A DNA stretch of 64,000 bases from Sphingobium sp. AS12 (GTDB lineage Bacteria > Pseudomonadota > Alphaproteobacteria > Sphingomonadales > Sphingomonadaceae), in the NCBI RefSeq assembly GCF_019097845.1, contig NZ_JAHRGM010000076.1, forward strand, positions 1 through 64,000, written 5' to 3'. The notes beneath the pieces are model-generated. The model was not told the DNA's origin. It saw nothing but the letters and a program-made list of their open reading frames with translations, and ran no database searches. A program made the position numbers and the translations under genes. Positions 53,280 to 63,307 of this stretch are shown here, one piece after another; the first letter of the stretch is position 1, and the number at the start of each line of letters is the position of its first letter.

Positions 53280-54422
53280 CTAAGGCTTGCAAACGGCTCG
53301 ACGGTTCGCGGCCCAGTCGATCGCTGTTTCCAGCAAAGCGACATGCTCCGGCTGGCTGTAGGTTTCGGGCATGTGGCCGATGGCGGAATAGAATATCCGT
53401 CCCTTGCCGATGCAATTGGTCCATGCCAGCGGATGGTCACCCATGCGCAGGTCCTGATCCATCATCCCTACCGGCTGATAGCTGCTTTCATCCAGCGTCA
53501 GCAGGACATCGGCACCGGCTGCGCGCGGGTTGGTGCTGAACGAATACCATTCGTCGGTCATCCGCCATTCGGCGGGCAGGGCGCTGGCCAGAGGATGCGC
53601 CTTGTTGACGGCGATGCGGGCTTCCTGAAACTGCGGCGTCTGCGGATGTCCCTTGAACCGCGCGCCGATCAGCATGTCGGCATACCAGTCCCAGAAATAG
53701 ACAGGGTCGCCCGCCGTGCCGTGCATCCCCACCAGGCCGCCGCCGCGCGCCAGATAGTCCTGAAACGCGCGGCGCTGCGAAAGCGTCAGCACGTCACCGC
53801 TGACATTGTTCCAGATCACCGCATCGAACTTAGCGAGCGTGGCGCGATTGAACGCGCCAGCCTTGTCGGTGACAAGCATCGACCAGCCCTTGCGATTGGC
53901 CATCGCCTGCAAAGCCTCCCGCGCGGCATTGACCGAGGCGCCATAGCGGAAGCCGTTGATCTTCTCGAACAGCAACAGACGGGGACGGCCAGCGGGCAGC
54001 GTGGATATGGGCACGTCATTGTCGTAGCGGGCGCAGCGCGCAACCTTGTCGGCGGCGGTTACGGGCAACGCCTTGAGTTCGGCATCGATCGTGGCGATCA
54101 TGTCCGGCTTGATCTGGAGAATGTCGACTGCTTCACGCAGCGATAGAATGGCGGCGAAGGTTGGTGGCGTCGTGCTGGCGAAAAATGGCGGCAGCTTGTC
54201 GAGGCGGCCGGGAGCCGCCTTGTCCAGCACCGCCCGCGCCGCCGGGCTGAGCAATATGTCGATCAGCGGCGACCCGACCGAAAACGGCGCGTCGCGCAAG
54301 GGGCAGTCAGTAACGGCTTTGGCAATGACGGCTTTGGTAGTGTCCGCTCTGGCGATGCCGGACGCAGCCAGCGTTGCAGCCAGAACTGCGATGCAACCCA
54401 GAAATGCCTGTTTGACGCGCAT
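53280..54422 (-). CDS. ThuA-like domain protein, exported
   Basis: 380 residues from ATG 54422. Signal peptide ending GIARA; a helical part, perhaps with a UBA-like or heme-free c-type remnant fold not identified; then the ThuA domain from about residue 150 (VIWNNVSGDVL, GGGLVGMHGTAGD, HPLAWTNCIGKGRIFYSAIGHMPETYSQPEH). ThuA-like proteins have a class I glutamine-amidotransferase-like fold and occur in sugar metabolism; function unproven. It ends shortly after the convergent dehydratase gene. Neighbouring genes give no specific role. Confidence 0.78.
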   Translation of the reverse strand: MRVKQAFLGCIAVLAATLAASGIARADTTKAVIAKAVTDCPLRDAPFSVGSPLIDILLSPAARAVLDKAAPGRLDKLPPFFASTTPPTFAAILSLREAVDILQIKPDMIATIDAELKALPVTAADKVARCARYDNDVPISTLPAGRPRLLLFEKINGFRYGASVNAAREALQAMANRKGWSMLVTDKAGAFNRATLAKFDAVIWNNVSGDVLTLSQRRAFQDYLARGGGLVGMHGTAGDPVYFWDWYADMLIGARFKGHPQTPQFQEARIAVNKAHPLASALPAEWRMTDEWYSFSTNPRAAGADVLLTLDESSYQPVGMMDQDLRMGDHPLAWTNCIGKGRIFYSAIGHMPETYSQPEHVALLETAIDWAANRRAVCKP

Positions 54423-54528
54423 GGCCTTTGATCCTTTGGCGTGAGTGTCGCGCCTGTCATACCAATGTGCATCGTTGGGGACCAATGGTCTGTTGTTCCC
54501 CGGCAAATGCTTGCCTCACCCTGAGATC

Positions 54529-55884
54529 CTACTGGTCGGCCGCAATAACGCGGTAGAGCAGCAGCCGGTTGCGCACGAGCGCAAGATCGGTCGCAATCGC
54601 CGTGCGTCGCGCCGCGTAGAGCGACCGCTGATTGACCAGCATATTCAGGAACGTGTCGATCCCCGATCGGTAGCGCTGTTCCGAAAGGTCGTAGGCACGC
54701 GCGCTGGCGTTGACCAGGCGACGTTGCGCCGCCTGTTGCGCATCGATCGTGCCATCCCGCGCCAGCGCGTCGGCGACCTCGCGAAATGCCGTCTGGATCG
54801 CCTTCTCATATTGCGCCACCGCCAGATCGCGCTGCGCCTTGCTATAGTCCAGATTGCCGCGCGCCGGGCCACCGAAGATCGGCAGGCTGGCGGACGGGCT
54901 CACCGACCAGCCGAAGGCGTCGCCGGTGAACAGCGAGGACAGGGCAGAACTTGCGACGCCAATGGCCGATGTCAGGCTGATCCTGGGAAACATCGCCGCG
55001 CGCGCCGCGCCAATATCGGCATTGGCGGCCTTGAGCTGATGCTCCGCCTGCAACACGTCGGGACGCTGGAGCAGCATGTCCGACGACAGGCCGGCGGGTA
55101 CTCTGGCGACGCCCGTGATCAGAGCGTCGAGCGAGGCGGGGAGCAGCGCTTCCTCGACCGGGGCGCCGACCAGCAGGTCCAGCGCATTGCGATCCTGCGC
55201 CACCTGCGTCACATTGGCGGCGACGTCGGAGGCGGCCTGCTCCACTATGGTTTGCGCCTGATAGACGTCCAGCTTGCCGCTCAGCCCCGCCTCATTGAGC
55301 GACTGGGTCAGGGTGAGGCTGCGCTGTGCACTGTCCAGCGTCTGACGCGACACCGCCAGCAACTCCTGGTCTGCCGCCAGCGTCGCATAGGCGGTCGCTG
55401 TCTCGGCGATCAGGGCGATGCGCGTCGCCCGCGCACCCTCCTGCGTCGCCAGATAGGATTCCAGCGCTGACTGGCTGAGATTGCGCACCCGCCCAAACAG
55501 GTCGATCTCGAACGCGCTGAAGCCGATATCGGCACTATAGCTGTCATTCTGCCGGGTGACGTTCGCGCCAGTATCGCCGGTCAGGGTCGGCAACTGCGCC
55601 GCCCGCTGCACCCGATATTGGGCGCGCGCCGACATTATATTGGCCAGCGCCGCGCGCAGGTCGCGATTATTCGCCAGCGCCCGCTCGATCACCGTGCGCA
55701 GCGACGGATCGCTCACCAGCTGCCCCCACGCCAGACCCGCCTGCGTGCCAAGCTGCGTCGGCGCATAAGCCTCACCCGTCGGCAGCACCGCCGGGACGGG
55801 CGGCGCAGGGCGGACATAGGCGGGGGCCATGTTGCACCCGGCCAGCATCAGCGCAGCAGCCCGAGGAAGGACGGTGCGGCTCAT
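54529..55884 (-). CDS. RND efflux outer-membrane factor (OprM/NodT type lipoprotein)
   Basis: 451 residues. Lipobox LAGC near residue 17, then two repeated OEP coiled-coil/strand units (AFEIDLFGRVRNLSQSALESY, LLQRPDVLQAEHQLKAANADIGAARAAMFPRISL, ASLPIFGGPARGNLDYSKA). It forms the trimeric outer-membrane channel of the tripartite pump and overlaps the RND permease gene by 4 bp. Confidence 0.92.
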   Translation of the reverse strand: MSRTVLPRAAALMLAGCNMAPAYVRPAPPVPAVLPTGEAYAPTQLGTQAGLAWGQLVSDPSLRTVIERALANNRDLRAALANIMSARAQYRVQRAAQLPTLTGDTGANVTRQNDSYSADIGFSAFEIDLFGRVRNLSQSALESYLATQEGARATRIALIAETATAYATLAADQELLAVSRQTLDSAQRSLTLTQSLNEAGLSGKLDVYQAQTIVEQAASDVAANVTQVAQDRNALDLLVGAPVEEALLPASLDALITGVARVPAGLSSDMLLQRPDVLQAEHQLKAANADIGAARAAMFPRISLTSAIGVASSALSSLFTGDAFGWSVSPSASLPIFGGPARGNLDYSKAQRDLAVAQYEKAIQTAFREVADALARDGTIDAQQAAQRRLVNASARAYDLSEQRYRSGIDTFLNMLVNQRSLYAARRTAIATDLALVRNRLLLYRVIAADQ

Positions 55885-58800
55885 GCGGGCACGCCTGCGC
55901 CGGGCGGCGTCGGTTCCGGCCCAGGGTCTGGCCGCACGGGCCGATCATTGCCGAACAGCCGGGCGATCGTGACGAAGAAGAGCGGCACGTAGAAAATCGC
56001 CAGCACCGTCGCCGTCACCATGCCGCCCACCACTGCGGTGCCGATGGCGATCCGACTCTGCGCGCCCGCGCCGGTGGCGATGGCGAGCGGGATGACGCCC
56101 GCGATAAAGGCCAGGCTGGTCATCAGGATCGGCCGGAACCGCAATCGCGCCGCCTCCAGCGCAGACGAAAGCGCATCCTTGCCGTGCCGGTGCGCCAGTT
56201 CGGCAAATTCGACAATCAGGATCGCATTTTTTGCCGCCAGACCCATGGTGGTGAGCAACCCGACCTGGAAATAGATATTATTCTCCAGCCCCCGCGCCCA
56301 CACGGCAACGACGGCACCGACCAGACCCAGCGGGATCACCAGCAGCACCGCGAACGGGATCGACCAGCTCTCATAGAGCGCTGCCAGGCACAGGAACACG
56401 ATCAGCACCGACAGCGCATAGAGCAACGGAGCCTGCCCGCCCGACAATTGCTCCTGATAGGACAGGCCGCTCCAGGCATAGCTGGTGCCGGTCGGCAGCT
56501 GCTTTTGCAACGCGACGATCCGGTCCATCGCCTCGCCCGAACTCGCGCCGGGGCCGGCCTGACCCTGAATTTCATAGGCGGACTGGCCGTTGAAGCGCGC
56601 CACCGTGGTCGGGCCCATCGTCCAGTGGCTGGTCGCAAAGGCGGAGAAGGGGACCATCTCCCCCGTGCTGCCGGATCGCACCATCCATTTGTCGAGATCG
56701 GTCGGCAGCGCGCGATAGGGCGCATCGGCCTGCATATAGACACGCTTCACCCGCCCGCGATCGACAAAGTCATTGACGTAGCGACTACCCCAGGCGGACG
56801 TCAGCACATTGTCGACATCGCTCTGGGTCAGGCCCAGCACCGCGAGCTTTTCGGAATCGACATCGACCTTGAGCTGGGGCGTATCCTCCAGCGTCGCCGC
56901 GCGCACCCCGGCCAGCAGCGGGTCTTTCTGCGCGACGGCGAGCAACTGGTTGCGCAGTTCCAGAAAGCGCGCGCGCGACAGCCCGCCGGTGTTGAGCAGC
57001 TCAAAGGTAAAGCCGTTGGACTGGCCAAGCCCGCGAATGGCGGGTGGCGTCATCGCCAGCACCCGCGCGTCCCGAATGGCGGCCAGTTGCTTGTTGGCGC
57101 GCCCGACAATCGCGTTGGCACTGTTCACCGCCCCCGGCCGATCGCCCCAGGGTGCCAGGTTGATGAAGCCCTGCGCGGTATTTTCGCCTTGCCCGGCAAA
57201 ACTGAAACCGGTCATCACGAAAGCGAAGGAGATATTGTCCTTCTCGTCACTCAGGAAATAATTTTGCATCTGTTCGACCGCATGGGCGGTGCGGCTGGAC
57301 TTGGCACCGGCGGGCAGGGTCATCTGCACCATCACCTGCCCCTGATCCTCGACCGGCAGAAAGCTGGTAGGCAGCCGCACGAACAATAGGATCAGAATGG
57401 CGAGGATGACGCCATAGCCACCCCAGAATAGGGTGCGCTTGCCCAGCATCTGCGTGGTGCGGCGGACATAGCCATTGGTCAGCCGCTCAAACCAGCGGTT
57501 GAACTTGCCCGACCAGCCCTGAGTCCGGCGCTCCTCCGCGATGGGTTTCAGGATCGTGGCGCACAGAGCGGGGGAGAGGATCAGCGCGACCAGCACCGAC
57601 AGCAGCATCGATGACACGATGGTGATCGAAAATTGCCGGTAGATCACCCCGGTCGATCCGCCGAAAAAGGCCATGGGCAGCAGCACGGCGGACAGGACCA
57701 GCGCGATGCCCACCAGCGCGCTGCCAATCTCCTCCATCGACTTGATGGTCGCCTCGCGCGCCGAAAGCCCTTCCTCCTCCATGATGCGCTCGACATTCTC
57801 GACCACCACGATGGCGTCATCGACCAGCAGGCCGATCGACAGCACCATGCCGAACAAGGTCAGCGTGTTGATGGAATAGCCAAACAGCGCCAGCACGCCG
57901 AACGTACCGAGCAGCACCACCGGCACCGCGATCGCGGGGATCAGCGTCGCGCGCCAGCTTTGCAGGAACAGGAACATCACGACAATGACCAGCAACACCG
58001 CCTCGATCAGCGTCTTGATCACCTCGTTCACCGACAACTGGATGAAGGGCGTTGTATCGCGCGGGAATACGATTCTGTAGCCGTCGGGCAGGTTGGTCGA
58101 AAGCTCCGCCACCCGCGTCTTGACCAGTTCGGCGGTCTTGAGCGCGTCCGCACCCGGTGCCAGCTGCAACGCCATGCCGGACGCGGGATGGCCGTTCAGC
58201 CGGGCGGCGGTGGTATAGCTTTCATTGCCCAGCTCCACCCGTGCCACGTCGGACAGATGGACGATCGACCCGTCGGTCTGCGTCTTGACGATGATATTGC
58301 GGAATTGCTCCGGCGTCTGGAGCCGCGCCCGCGCTGTGACCGTGGCGTTGAGTTGTTGTCCCGCAGGCGCGGGATCGGCCCCGATCTGCCCGGCGGACAC
58401 TTCGACATTCTGCGCCGCGATCGCGCTTTGCACGTCCGACGGCATCAGCTTGACGGCGGCCAGCTTATAGGGGTCGAGCCAGATCCGCATCGCATATTGC
58501 GACCCGAAAATCTGGGAGGAGCCGATACCGCTGATCCGCGCGATCGAATCCTGGAAATTATTGACCAGATAGTCGGAAATATCCGACTGCGACGCGCGGT
58601 TGGTCTCGTCAAAAATGCCCACCAGCATCAGGAAGTCGGTCTGCGACTTGGTGACGGTCAACCCCTGCTGCTGCACCGCGTTGGGCAGACGGCTCAATGC
58701 CTGCTGCACCTTGTTCTGCACCTGCACCTGCGCGGTGTCGGGATCGTTTCCCTTCTCGAACGTCACGGTGATCGAAGATCGTCCCGTCGCCGAGGATGAT

Positions 58801-59042
58801 GACGAGAAATACATCAGCCCGTCAACGCCGGTCAGCTGCTGCTCGATGACCTGCGTGACGCTGGTTTCGACGGTTTCCGCCGATGCCCCCGGATAGGTCG
58901 CGTTGATGCCGACCGATGGCGGGGCGATGTCGGGATATTGGGCGATCGGCAGCGACAGCATGGACCCCGCGCCCGCGATCATCACACCGATGGCGATGAC
59001 CCAGGCGAAAATCGGCCGTTCGATGAAAAAGCGACTGAGCAA
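55881..59042 (-). CDS. RND family efflux permease (HAE1/AcrB type)
   Basis: 1053 residues if it starts at TTG 59042, which has AGGAACAGGG just upstream and gives the usual LSRFFIERPIFAWVIAIGV N-terminus; ATG 59069 would add nine residues and overlap the adaptor gene. Twelve membrane helices and two large periplasmic loops. GYSINTLTLFGMVLSIGLLVDDAIVVVENVER contains the two Asp of the proton relay in helix 4. It pumps hydrophobic or amphiphilic compounds with a proton gradient. Confidence 0.92.
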   Translation of the reverse strand: MLSRFFIERPIFAWVIAIGVMIAGAGSMLSLPIAQYPDIAPPSVGINATYPGASAETVETSVTQVIEQQLTGVDGLMYFSSSSSATGRSSITVTFEKGNDPDTAQVQVQNKVQQALSRLPNAVQQQGLTVTKSQTDFLMLVGIFDETNRASQSDISDYLVNNFQDSIARISGIGSSQIFGSQYAMRIWLDPYKLAAVKLMPSDVQSAIAAQNVEVSAGQIGADPAPAGQQLNATVTARARLQTPEQFRNIIVKTQTDGSIVHLSDVARVELGNESYTTAARLNGHPASGMALQLAPGADALKTAELVKTRVAELSTNLPDGYRIVFPRDTTPFIQLSVNEVIKTLIEAVLLVIVVMFLFLQSWRATLIPAIAVPVVLLGTFGVLALFGYSINTLTLFGMVLSIGLLVDDAIVVVENVERIMEEEGLSAREATIKSMEEIGSALVGIALVLSAVLLPMAFFGGSTGVIYRQFSITIVSSMLLSVLVALILSPALCATILKPIAEERRTQGWSGKFNRWFERLTNGYVRRTTQMLGKRTLFWGGYGVILAILILLFVRLPTSFLPVEDQGQVMVQMTLPAGAKSSRTAHAVEQMQNYFLSDEKDNISFAFVMTGFSFAGQGENTAQGFINLAPWGDRPGAVNSANAIVGRANKQLAAIRDARVLAMTPPAIRGLGQSNGFTFELLNTGGLSRARFLELRNQLLAVAQKDPLLAGVRAATLEDTPQLKVDVDSEKLAVLGLTQSDVDNVLTSAWGSRYVNDFVDRGRVKRVYMQADAPYRALPTDLDKWMVRSGSTGEMVPFSAFATSHWTMGPTTVARFNGQSAYEIQGQAGPGASSGEAMDRIVALQKQLPTGTSYAWSGLSYQEQLSGGQAPLLYALSVLIVFLCLAALYESWSIPFAVLLVIPLGLVGAVVAVWARGLENNIYFQVGLLTTMGLAAKNAILIVEFAELAHRHGKDALSSALEAARLRFRPILMTSLAFIAGVIPLAIATGAGAQSRIAIGTAVVGGMVTATVLAIFYVPLFFVTIARLFGNDRPVRPDPGPEPTPPGAGVPA

Positions 59043-59052
59043 GACCCTGTTC

Positions 59053-60180
59053 CTACTTCTTCGTCGCAATGGTGACGGGCTTCACCTTGTCGTCCGGCTT
59101 CACCTTGTCTGTGCCCTCGACGATCAGGCGGTCGCCCGCTTTCAGCCCGGCGGTGATCAGCCATGCGTCGCCAATCGCCTGATCTGCGGTAACGGTGCGC
59201 CGTTCGACCTTATTGTCCCTGGTCACGACCAGGGCGGTGGCATTGCCCTTGGGATCGCGACTGATGCCCTGCTGCGGAGCCAGAATCGCACCCGGCACCA
59301 CCGATTGGGGCGCGACCACGCGCACGAACATGCCGGGCAGCAGCAGCCCGTCTGGATTGGGGAAGCGCGCGCGCAGCGTTACCGTGCCGCTGTTGACGTC
59401 CACGATCGGCTCGGCAAATTCGATTTGGCCTTCCTGCGGATAGTCGCTGCCATCGTCCAGTTTCAGACGGATCGTCGCGCTGGCCGGCAGCGTCCTGCCC
59501 GCCGCCAGTGATCGGCGCAGTTGCAACAGCTGCGCGCTCGACTGGGTGATGTCGACATAGATGGGGTCGAGTTGCTGGATGGTCGTCAGCGGATCGGCCT
59601 GGCTGGCGGTAACCAGCGCCCCTTGCGTGAACAGGGTGCGGCCAATCCGGCCGCTGATCGGCGCGCGGACCAACGTGAATTGCAGATTGACGTTGCTGGT
59701 GGCCAGGCTGGCGCGCGCCTGCTGGACAGCGGCGGCGGCCTGCCGCGCGGTCGCGGTCACATCGTCGCGATCCTGCGCGCTCACCGCTTCATTGTCCGAC
59801 AGGGTAGCGTAGCGCCGCGCCTTCGCCTGCGCCGCCGCAGCGGTCGCCTGCGCGCTCGCCAGCGCGGCCATCGCTTCGTCGCGGGACGCACGGTACAGTC
59901 GCTGGTCGATCTCATAGAGGGGCTGGCCTGCACTCACCAGCGATCCCTCGGTGAACAGCCGCTTCTGGATAACGCCGGCCACCTGCGGCCGGACCTGCGA
60001 CATCATGGTGGATACGGTGCGGCCCGGCAATTCGCTCGCCACCGTGACATTGTGCGCGCTCAGCGTCACCACGCCTACCTCGACCGGTCCCTTTTGCGGC
60101 GGCGGCTTGTCGCCGCAGGCGGCGATGGCCAGGCAAAGCGCCATCAAGGGCAGGGATCGTACAGACAAAGGCGCAAACAT
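59053..60180 (-). CDS. RND efflux periplasmic adaptor (membrane fusion protein)
   Basis: 375 residues from ATG 60180. Lipobox IAAC near residue 22; then a barrel-sandwich hybrid (TVSTMMSQVRPQVAGVIQKRLFTEGSLVSAGQPLYEID), a coiled-coil hairpin and a beta barrel. It links the RND permease to the outer-membrane channel. First gene of the operon adaptor-permease-channel, divergent from a two-component system that probably controls it. Confidence 0.92.
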   Translation of the reverse strand: MFAPLSVRSLPLMALCLAIAACGDKPPPQKGPVEVGVVTLSAHNVTVASELPGRTVSTMMSQVRPQVAGVIQKRLFTEGSLVSAGQPLYEIDQRLYRASRDEAMAALASAQATAAAAQAKARRYATLSDNEAVSAQDRDDVTATARQAAAAVQQARASLATSNVNLQFTLVRAPISGRIGRTLFTQGALVTASQADPLTTIQQLDPIYVDITQSSAQLLQLRRSLAAGRTLPASATIRLKLDDGSDYPQEGQIEFAEPIVDVNSGTVTLRARFPNPDGLLLPGMFVRVVAPQSVVPGAILAPQQGISRDPKGNATALVVTRDNKVERRTVTADQAIGDAWLITAGLKAGDRLIVEGTDKVKPDDKVKPVTIATKK

Positions 60181-60521
60181 GGTCGGGCAAATTTCCTTGT
60201 TGACCAGGCGGAGCCTTGCGATGCGCTTTCGCGCCTGGTTCGACCCGCCGGGGCGCACGGGGGGAGGGGGCGTACGCTGACGGTCGGATCGATGGCGGCG
60301 ATTGTCCGTCCCGGTGGACGGACAGGCATCGCAAGGACTCCGCATGGTGTCGGCGAGGGGGGCAGCCGACCTCAGCCTCTTCGCTATTTTGGCCGTGACA
60401 GCATAGCGAAATTTGGCTTCGATCTGTGGCACTGTGCGGCTTATCGTATCGCTTTGTATCAGCCTGTATCATCGATGGCCGCCGGGCAGACTTTCGCCGC
60501 GCGACACGCTAGGGAAGGGGG
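60181..60521. promoter_or_regulatory. Divergent region between RND operon and two-component genes
   Basis: 341 bases without a gene. Its clear feature is the GTATC direct-repeat array at 60446-60470, close to the response regulator gene. The half next to the adaptor gene shows no strong pattern that I can identify. Confidence 0.45.
60446..60470 (+). promoter_or_regulatory. Three 10-bp-spaced GTATC direct repeats (OmpR-type site)
   Basis: GTATC occurs at 60446-60450, 60456-60460 and 60466-60470, exactly one helical turn apart. Tandem repeats at 10-11 bp are the usual binding pattern of OmpR/PhoB-type regulators, and such a regulator is encoded 51 bases downstream. Likely an autoregulatory and/or pump-control site. 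Confidence 0.6.
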
Positions 60522-61256
60522 ATGCCCGATACCGCCTCCGCCCGTCCCGCCACCGTGCTGGTCGTCGATGACGATGCGGACATCAGGGAATTGATCGTTG
60601 GTCAGCTGGCCCAGGAAAATTACCGGCTGCTGGCGGCGGCGAACCTTGGTCAATTGCGGCAAATGCTGCGCGATCATCCGGTCGACCTCATCGTGCTTGA
60701 TCTCAACCTGCCCGATGGCGACGGCCTGTCGCTATGTCGCGAATTGCGCGGGGAAGGATCGGACGTGCAGATCATCATGGTGACCGCGCGGGGCAGCGCG
60801 ATCGACCGGGTGCTGGGGCTGGAACTGGGTGCGGATGATTATCTGACCAAGCCGTTCGAGCCGCGCGAATTGCTGGTGCGAATCCGCAACCTGCTGCGCC
60901 GGGGGCGCGGCGACACCGGAACGCAGGGCAGGACGGGTGCGATGCGCTATGCGCATTTCGGTCCGTGGCGGCTCGACCTGGTGCAGCGACGGCTGATCGC
61001 GCCCGACGACCGGCTGGTCATGCTGTCGTCGGCCGAATATCGGCTATTGTGCCACTTTATCGAGCAACCCAATATCGTTCTGGGACGGGAAGCATTGTTG
61101 CCCGAACGGCGCGCCACCGCCGCGTTCGACCGCTCGATCGACCTCCAGATCAGCCGCTTGCGCCAGAAACTGGCCGACGTCGCGGGCGGCAGCGAACTGA
61201 TCCTGACGGTGCGCGGCGAAGGCTATGTGCTGGCCAGCGCGGTGGATTATTCGTGA
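60522..61256 (+). CDS. OmpR-family response regulator
   Basis: 244 residues, ATG 60522 behind AAGGGGG. Receiver domain with the acidic pocket VVDDDAD, phosphoacceptor Asp60 in LDLNLPDGDG, and the conserved Lys in DYLTKPFEPREL; C-terminal winged helix (SAEYRLLCHFIEQ, RSIDLQISRLRQKL, VRGEGYVLA). Its stop overlaps the kinase ATG (TGATG). It is divergent from the RND operon, so control of efflux is the likely role. Confidence 0.93.
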   Translation: MPDTASARPATVLVVDDDADIRELIVGQLAQENYRLLAAANLGQLRQMLRDHPVDLIVLDLNLPDGDGLSLCRELRGEGSDVQIIMVTARGSAIDRVLGLELGADDYLTKPFEPRELLVRIRNLLRRGRGDTGTQGRTGAMRYAHFGPWRLDLVQRRLIAPDDRLVMLSSAEYRLLCHFIEQPNIVLGREALLPERRATAAFDRSIDLQISRLRQKLADVAGGSELILTVRGEGYVLASAVDYS

Positions 61257-62620
61257 TGAGGCGACTGGGCGGCCGGGTTCGCAGCTTTTTCCGGTCCATG
61301 GCCGGGCAGATTTTCGTCATCCTGACGCTGGGCATGTCTATCGCCGCGATCATCGCTTTGCTGGTGGCGGAACAGACCCGCCGCCATGATTTCGAGCGGG
61401 TGCGGCGGCAGCGCGTCGTGGCCAGCGCGGTGGACATTGCCGACCGCCTGCGGCGTGATCCCGCGCGGATAGAATCGATGATGGCCGATCACAGCATCAT
61501 GGGTGCCGCCCCAGTGCCGCAGGGCATCTCGCTCACCGAACCGGATACGGCCCTGCAACAGTCGCTCGCCGAACGCTTTGGTCCCCACTCGCAGCCAGAG
61601 GCAGGGCAGGTGCCTACCGGCCTGTGCTTTGCCACCTATACCGGTCGGTGGGAACGGGCGGCCGGGCTGGTCGATGCGCCGCGTCCCGACTGCTGGATCG
61701 TCCGCTTCACCGATCAGGCCGGGCAACGGCGCGAAATGGCGCTCAGCTTCCCGCGCCTCGCCAAACCGCCCAGCACCATCTTCAATCCGCTCTATTTGCT
61801 GGTCATTGTCGCGGCGTCGGCGGGGCTTGCGATATTTGTCGCCCGGTTCGTGTCCAAGCCATTGCGCAGGCTGGAGCAGGCAGCGGAGGCTTTCTCGGTC
61901 TCGCTCGACCCGGAGGAAATTCCCGAACGCGGGCCGGAAGAAGTGCGCGCCGCGCTCTCAACCTTCAACCTGATGCAGCGGCGCGCCCGCGCGGGCTTTG
62001 CCGAACGGACCCAGCTGCTCGCCGCGATCAGCCATGACATCCAGACCCCGCTCACCCGGCTGCGGCTGCGGCTGGAACTGGTGGAGAATGTGGAGTTGCG
62101 CGCGCGTCTGCTCGCCGATCATGAAGCGATGCAGCGGCTGGTGCGCGAAGGGCTGGATCTGGCCAGCAGTACCGAGGCGCGGGAGGAGTGGTCGGTCATC
62201 GACATCGACTCGCTGCTCGCCAGCATGGCCGAAGATGCGGAGGAGCTTGGCGCGCCGGTGCGATTCCTGACCGGCTGCGGCGGGACTGTCCGGGTCAAGC
62301 CCAATGCGCTGACCCGCTGTATCGCCAATCTGGTCGATAATGCGGTACGCTATGGCGGCAGCGCCGACATCGGGTGCGCGCGGGCAGGCGGGCGGGTGCT
62401 GATTCAAATCCGCGACCATGGACCGGGCATCCCCGCCGACCGGCTCGACCAGATGTTTGAACCCTTCACGCGCGGCGCTACCGGTCAGCCGGGCGGACGC
62501 ACCGGGACCGGCATAGGCCTCACCATCGCCCGATCCCTCGCCATGAGTTTCGAGGCGTCGGTGCGGCTGCGCAATGCCGATGATGGCGGCCTGATCGCCA
62601 TCATCGACATGAAGGCATGA
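61256..62620 (+). CDS. Sensor histidine kinase
   Basis: 454 residues from ATG 61256. Two membrane helices (about residues 18-38 and 175-195) enclose a periplasmic sensor of about 140 residues; then HAMP (FVSKPLRRLEQAAEAF), HisKA with His260 in AISHDIQTPLTRL, and an ATPase domain with N box NLVDNAVRYGG, DHGPGIP, and GRTGTGIGLTIARS. Partner of the preceding regulator. The signal it senses, probably a pump substrate, is unknown. Confidence 0.92.
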   Translation: MRRLGGRVRSFFRSMAGQIFVILTLGMSIAAIIALLVAEQTRRHDFERVRRQRVVASAVDIADRLRRDPARIESMMADHSIMGAAPVPQGISLTEPDTALQQSLAERFGPHSQPEAGQVPTGLCFATYTGRWERAAGLVDAPRPDCWIVRFTDQAGQRREMALSFPRLAKPPSTIFNPLYLLVIVAASAGLAIFVARFVSKPLRRLEQAAEAFSVSLDPEEIPERGPEEVRAALSTFNLMQRRARAGFAERTQLLAAISHDIQTPLTRLRLRLELVENVELRARLLADHEAMQRLVREGLDLASSTEAREEWSVIDIDSLLASMAEDAEELGAPVRFLTGCGGTVRVKPNALTRCIANLVDNAVRYGGSADIGCARAGGRVLIQIRDHGPGIPADRLDQMFEPFTRGATGQPGGRTGTGIGLTIARSLAMSFEASVRLRNADDGGLIAIIDMKA

Positions 62621-62623
62621 AGC

Positions 62624-63007
62624 CTATTTCGCTTCGGCCTTGAGATAGGCGATCAGATTGGCGCGGTCGGCAGCCTGCGGCACGCCGGCAAAGGCCATGC
62701 GGTTACCCGGAACAAGGGCATTGGGCTTGGTCAGGAATGTGTCGAGCGTCTTGGCGTCCCAGCGGATCTTGGCCTTCTGCATCGCGGGCGAGTAAGTGAA
62801 GCCTGCCACCGTGCCCGATGTACGGCCGAACAGACCCGCCAGATTCGGTCCCATTTTCTTGGGTCCAGCCTTGACGTCATGGCACAGCGCGCAACGGGCG
62901 AACACGATCTTGCCCTTGGCGGCATCGCCCGCCTGGGCCAGCGCTGGCGTGGCGGCCATTGCGACCATGGCGATTGTCAGTCCGGTCAAACTCCGCGCGA
63001 TTGTCAT
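62624..63007 (-). CDS. Class I cytochrome c (c550/c2 type)
   Basis: 127 residues with signal peptide ending ALAQA. Heme site CALCH (39-43), and a Met ligand in GNRMAF, as in mitochondrial-type cytochromes c. Soluble periplasmic electron carrier. It could receive electrons from QHNDH or the molybdenum hydroxylase, but it lies far from them and a general respiratory role is as likely. Ends three bases from the kinase stop. Confidence 0.9.
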   Translation of the reverse strand: MTIARSLTGLTIAMVAMAATPALAQAGDAAKGKIVFARCALCHDVKAGPKKMGPNLAGLFGRTSGTVAGFTYSPAMQKAKIRWDAKTLDTFLTKPNALVPGNRMAFAGVPQAADRANLIAYLKAEAK

Positions 63008-63307
63008 GCTTCAACTCATCCCTTCATTCTGCCGCCGATTCTTCATCAACGTGCGATGATCTCCCTATGGCAGTCCGAATGTGAACGGTGATTGAAGCAT
63101 GTTCGCCACCGCAGCAAAGCCGACTGCCAGCGGCATGGATGTATCATGGAGTTTCCGCAGGGCAACCGGACTTTGCAAGTGTGCGGTGATGAGCCAGTGG
63201 CAAAGGAGGGCCACACGGTCGCCCGCATACCCCGCCTGCCGAAAATCGACGCAGATAAAGTTTGATAACAAGGATTATGTTAAATCATATATCATCTGCG
63301 CCTATGT
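63008..63307. other. Intergenic region, nothing recognised
   Basis: 300 bases between cytochrome c and MmsA genes. AT-rich toward 63260-63300. Short open frames exist on both strands but none has a ribosome site or recognisable product. I see no hairpin or motif of note. Confidence 0.4.

Noticed and set aside
56768-56781. CATTGACGTAGCG resembling the shared motif
   Set aside because: It lies inside the RND permease coding sequence and lacks the left half; treated as chance.
56184-57389. Long open frame antisense to the RND permease
   Set aside because: No recognisable motif and no ribosome site; the permease frame is clearly genuine.
63065-63271. Small open frame between cytochrome c and mmsA
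   Set aside because: No ribosome site, no recognisable product and no support from neighbours.
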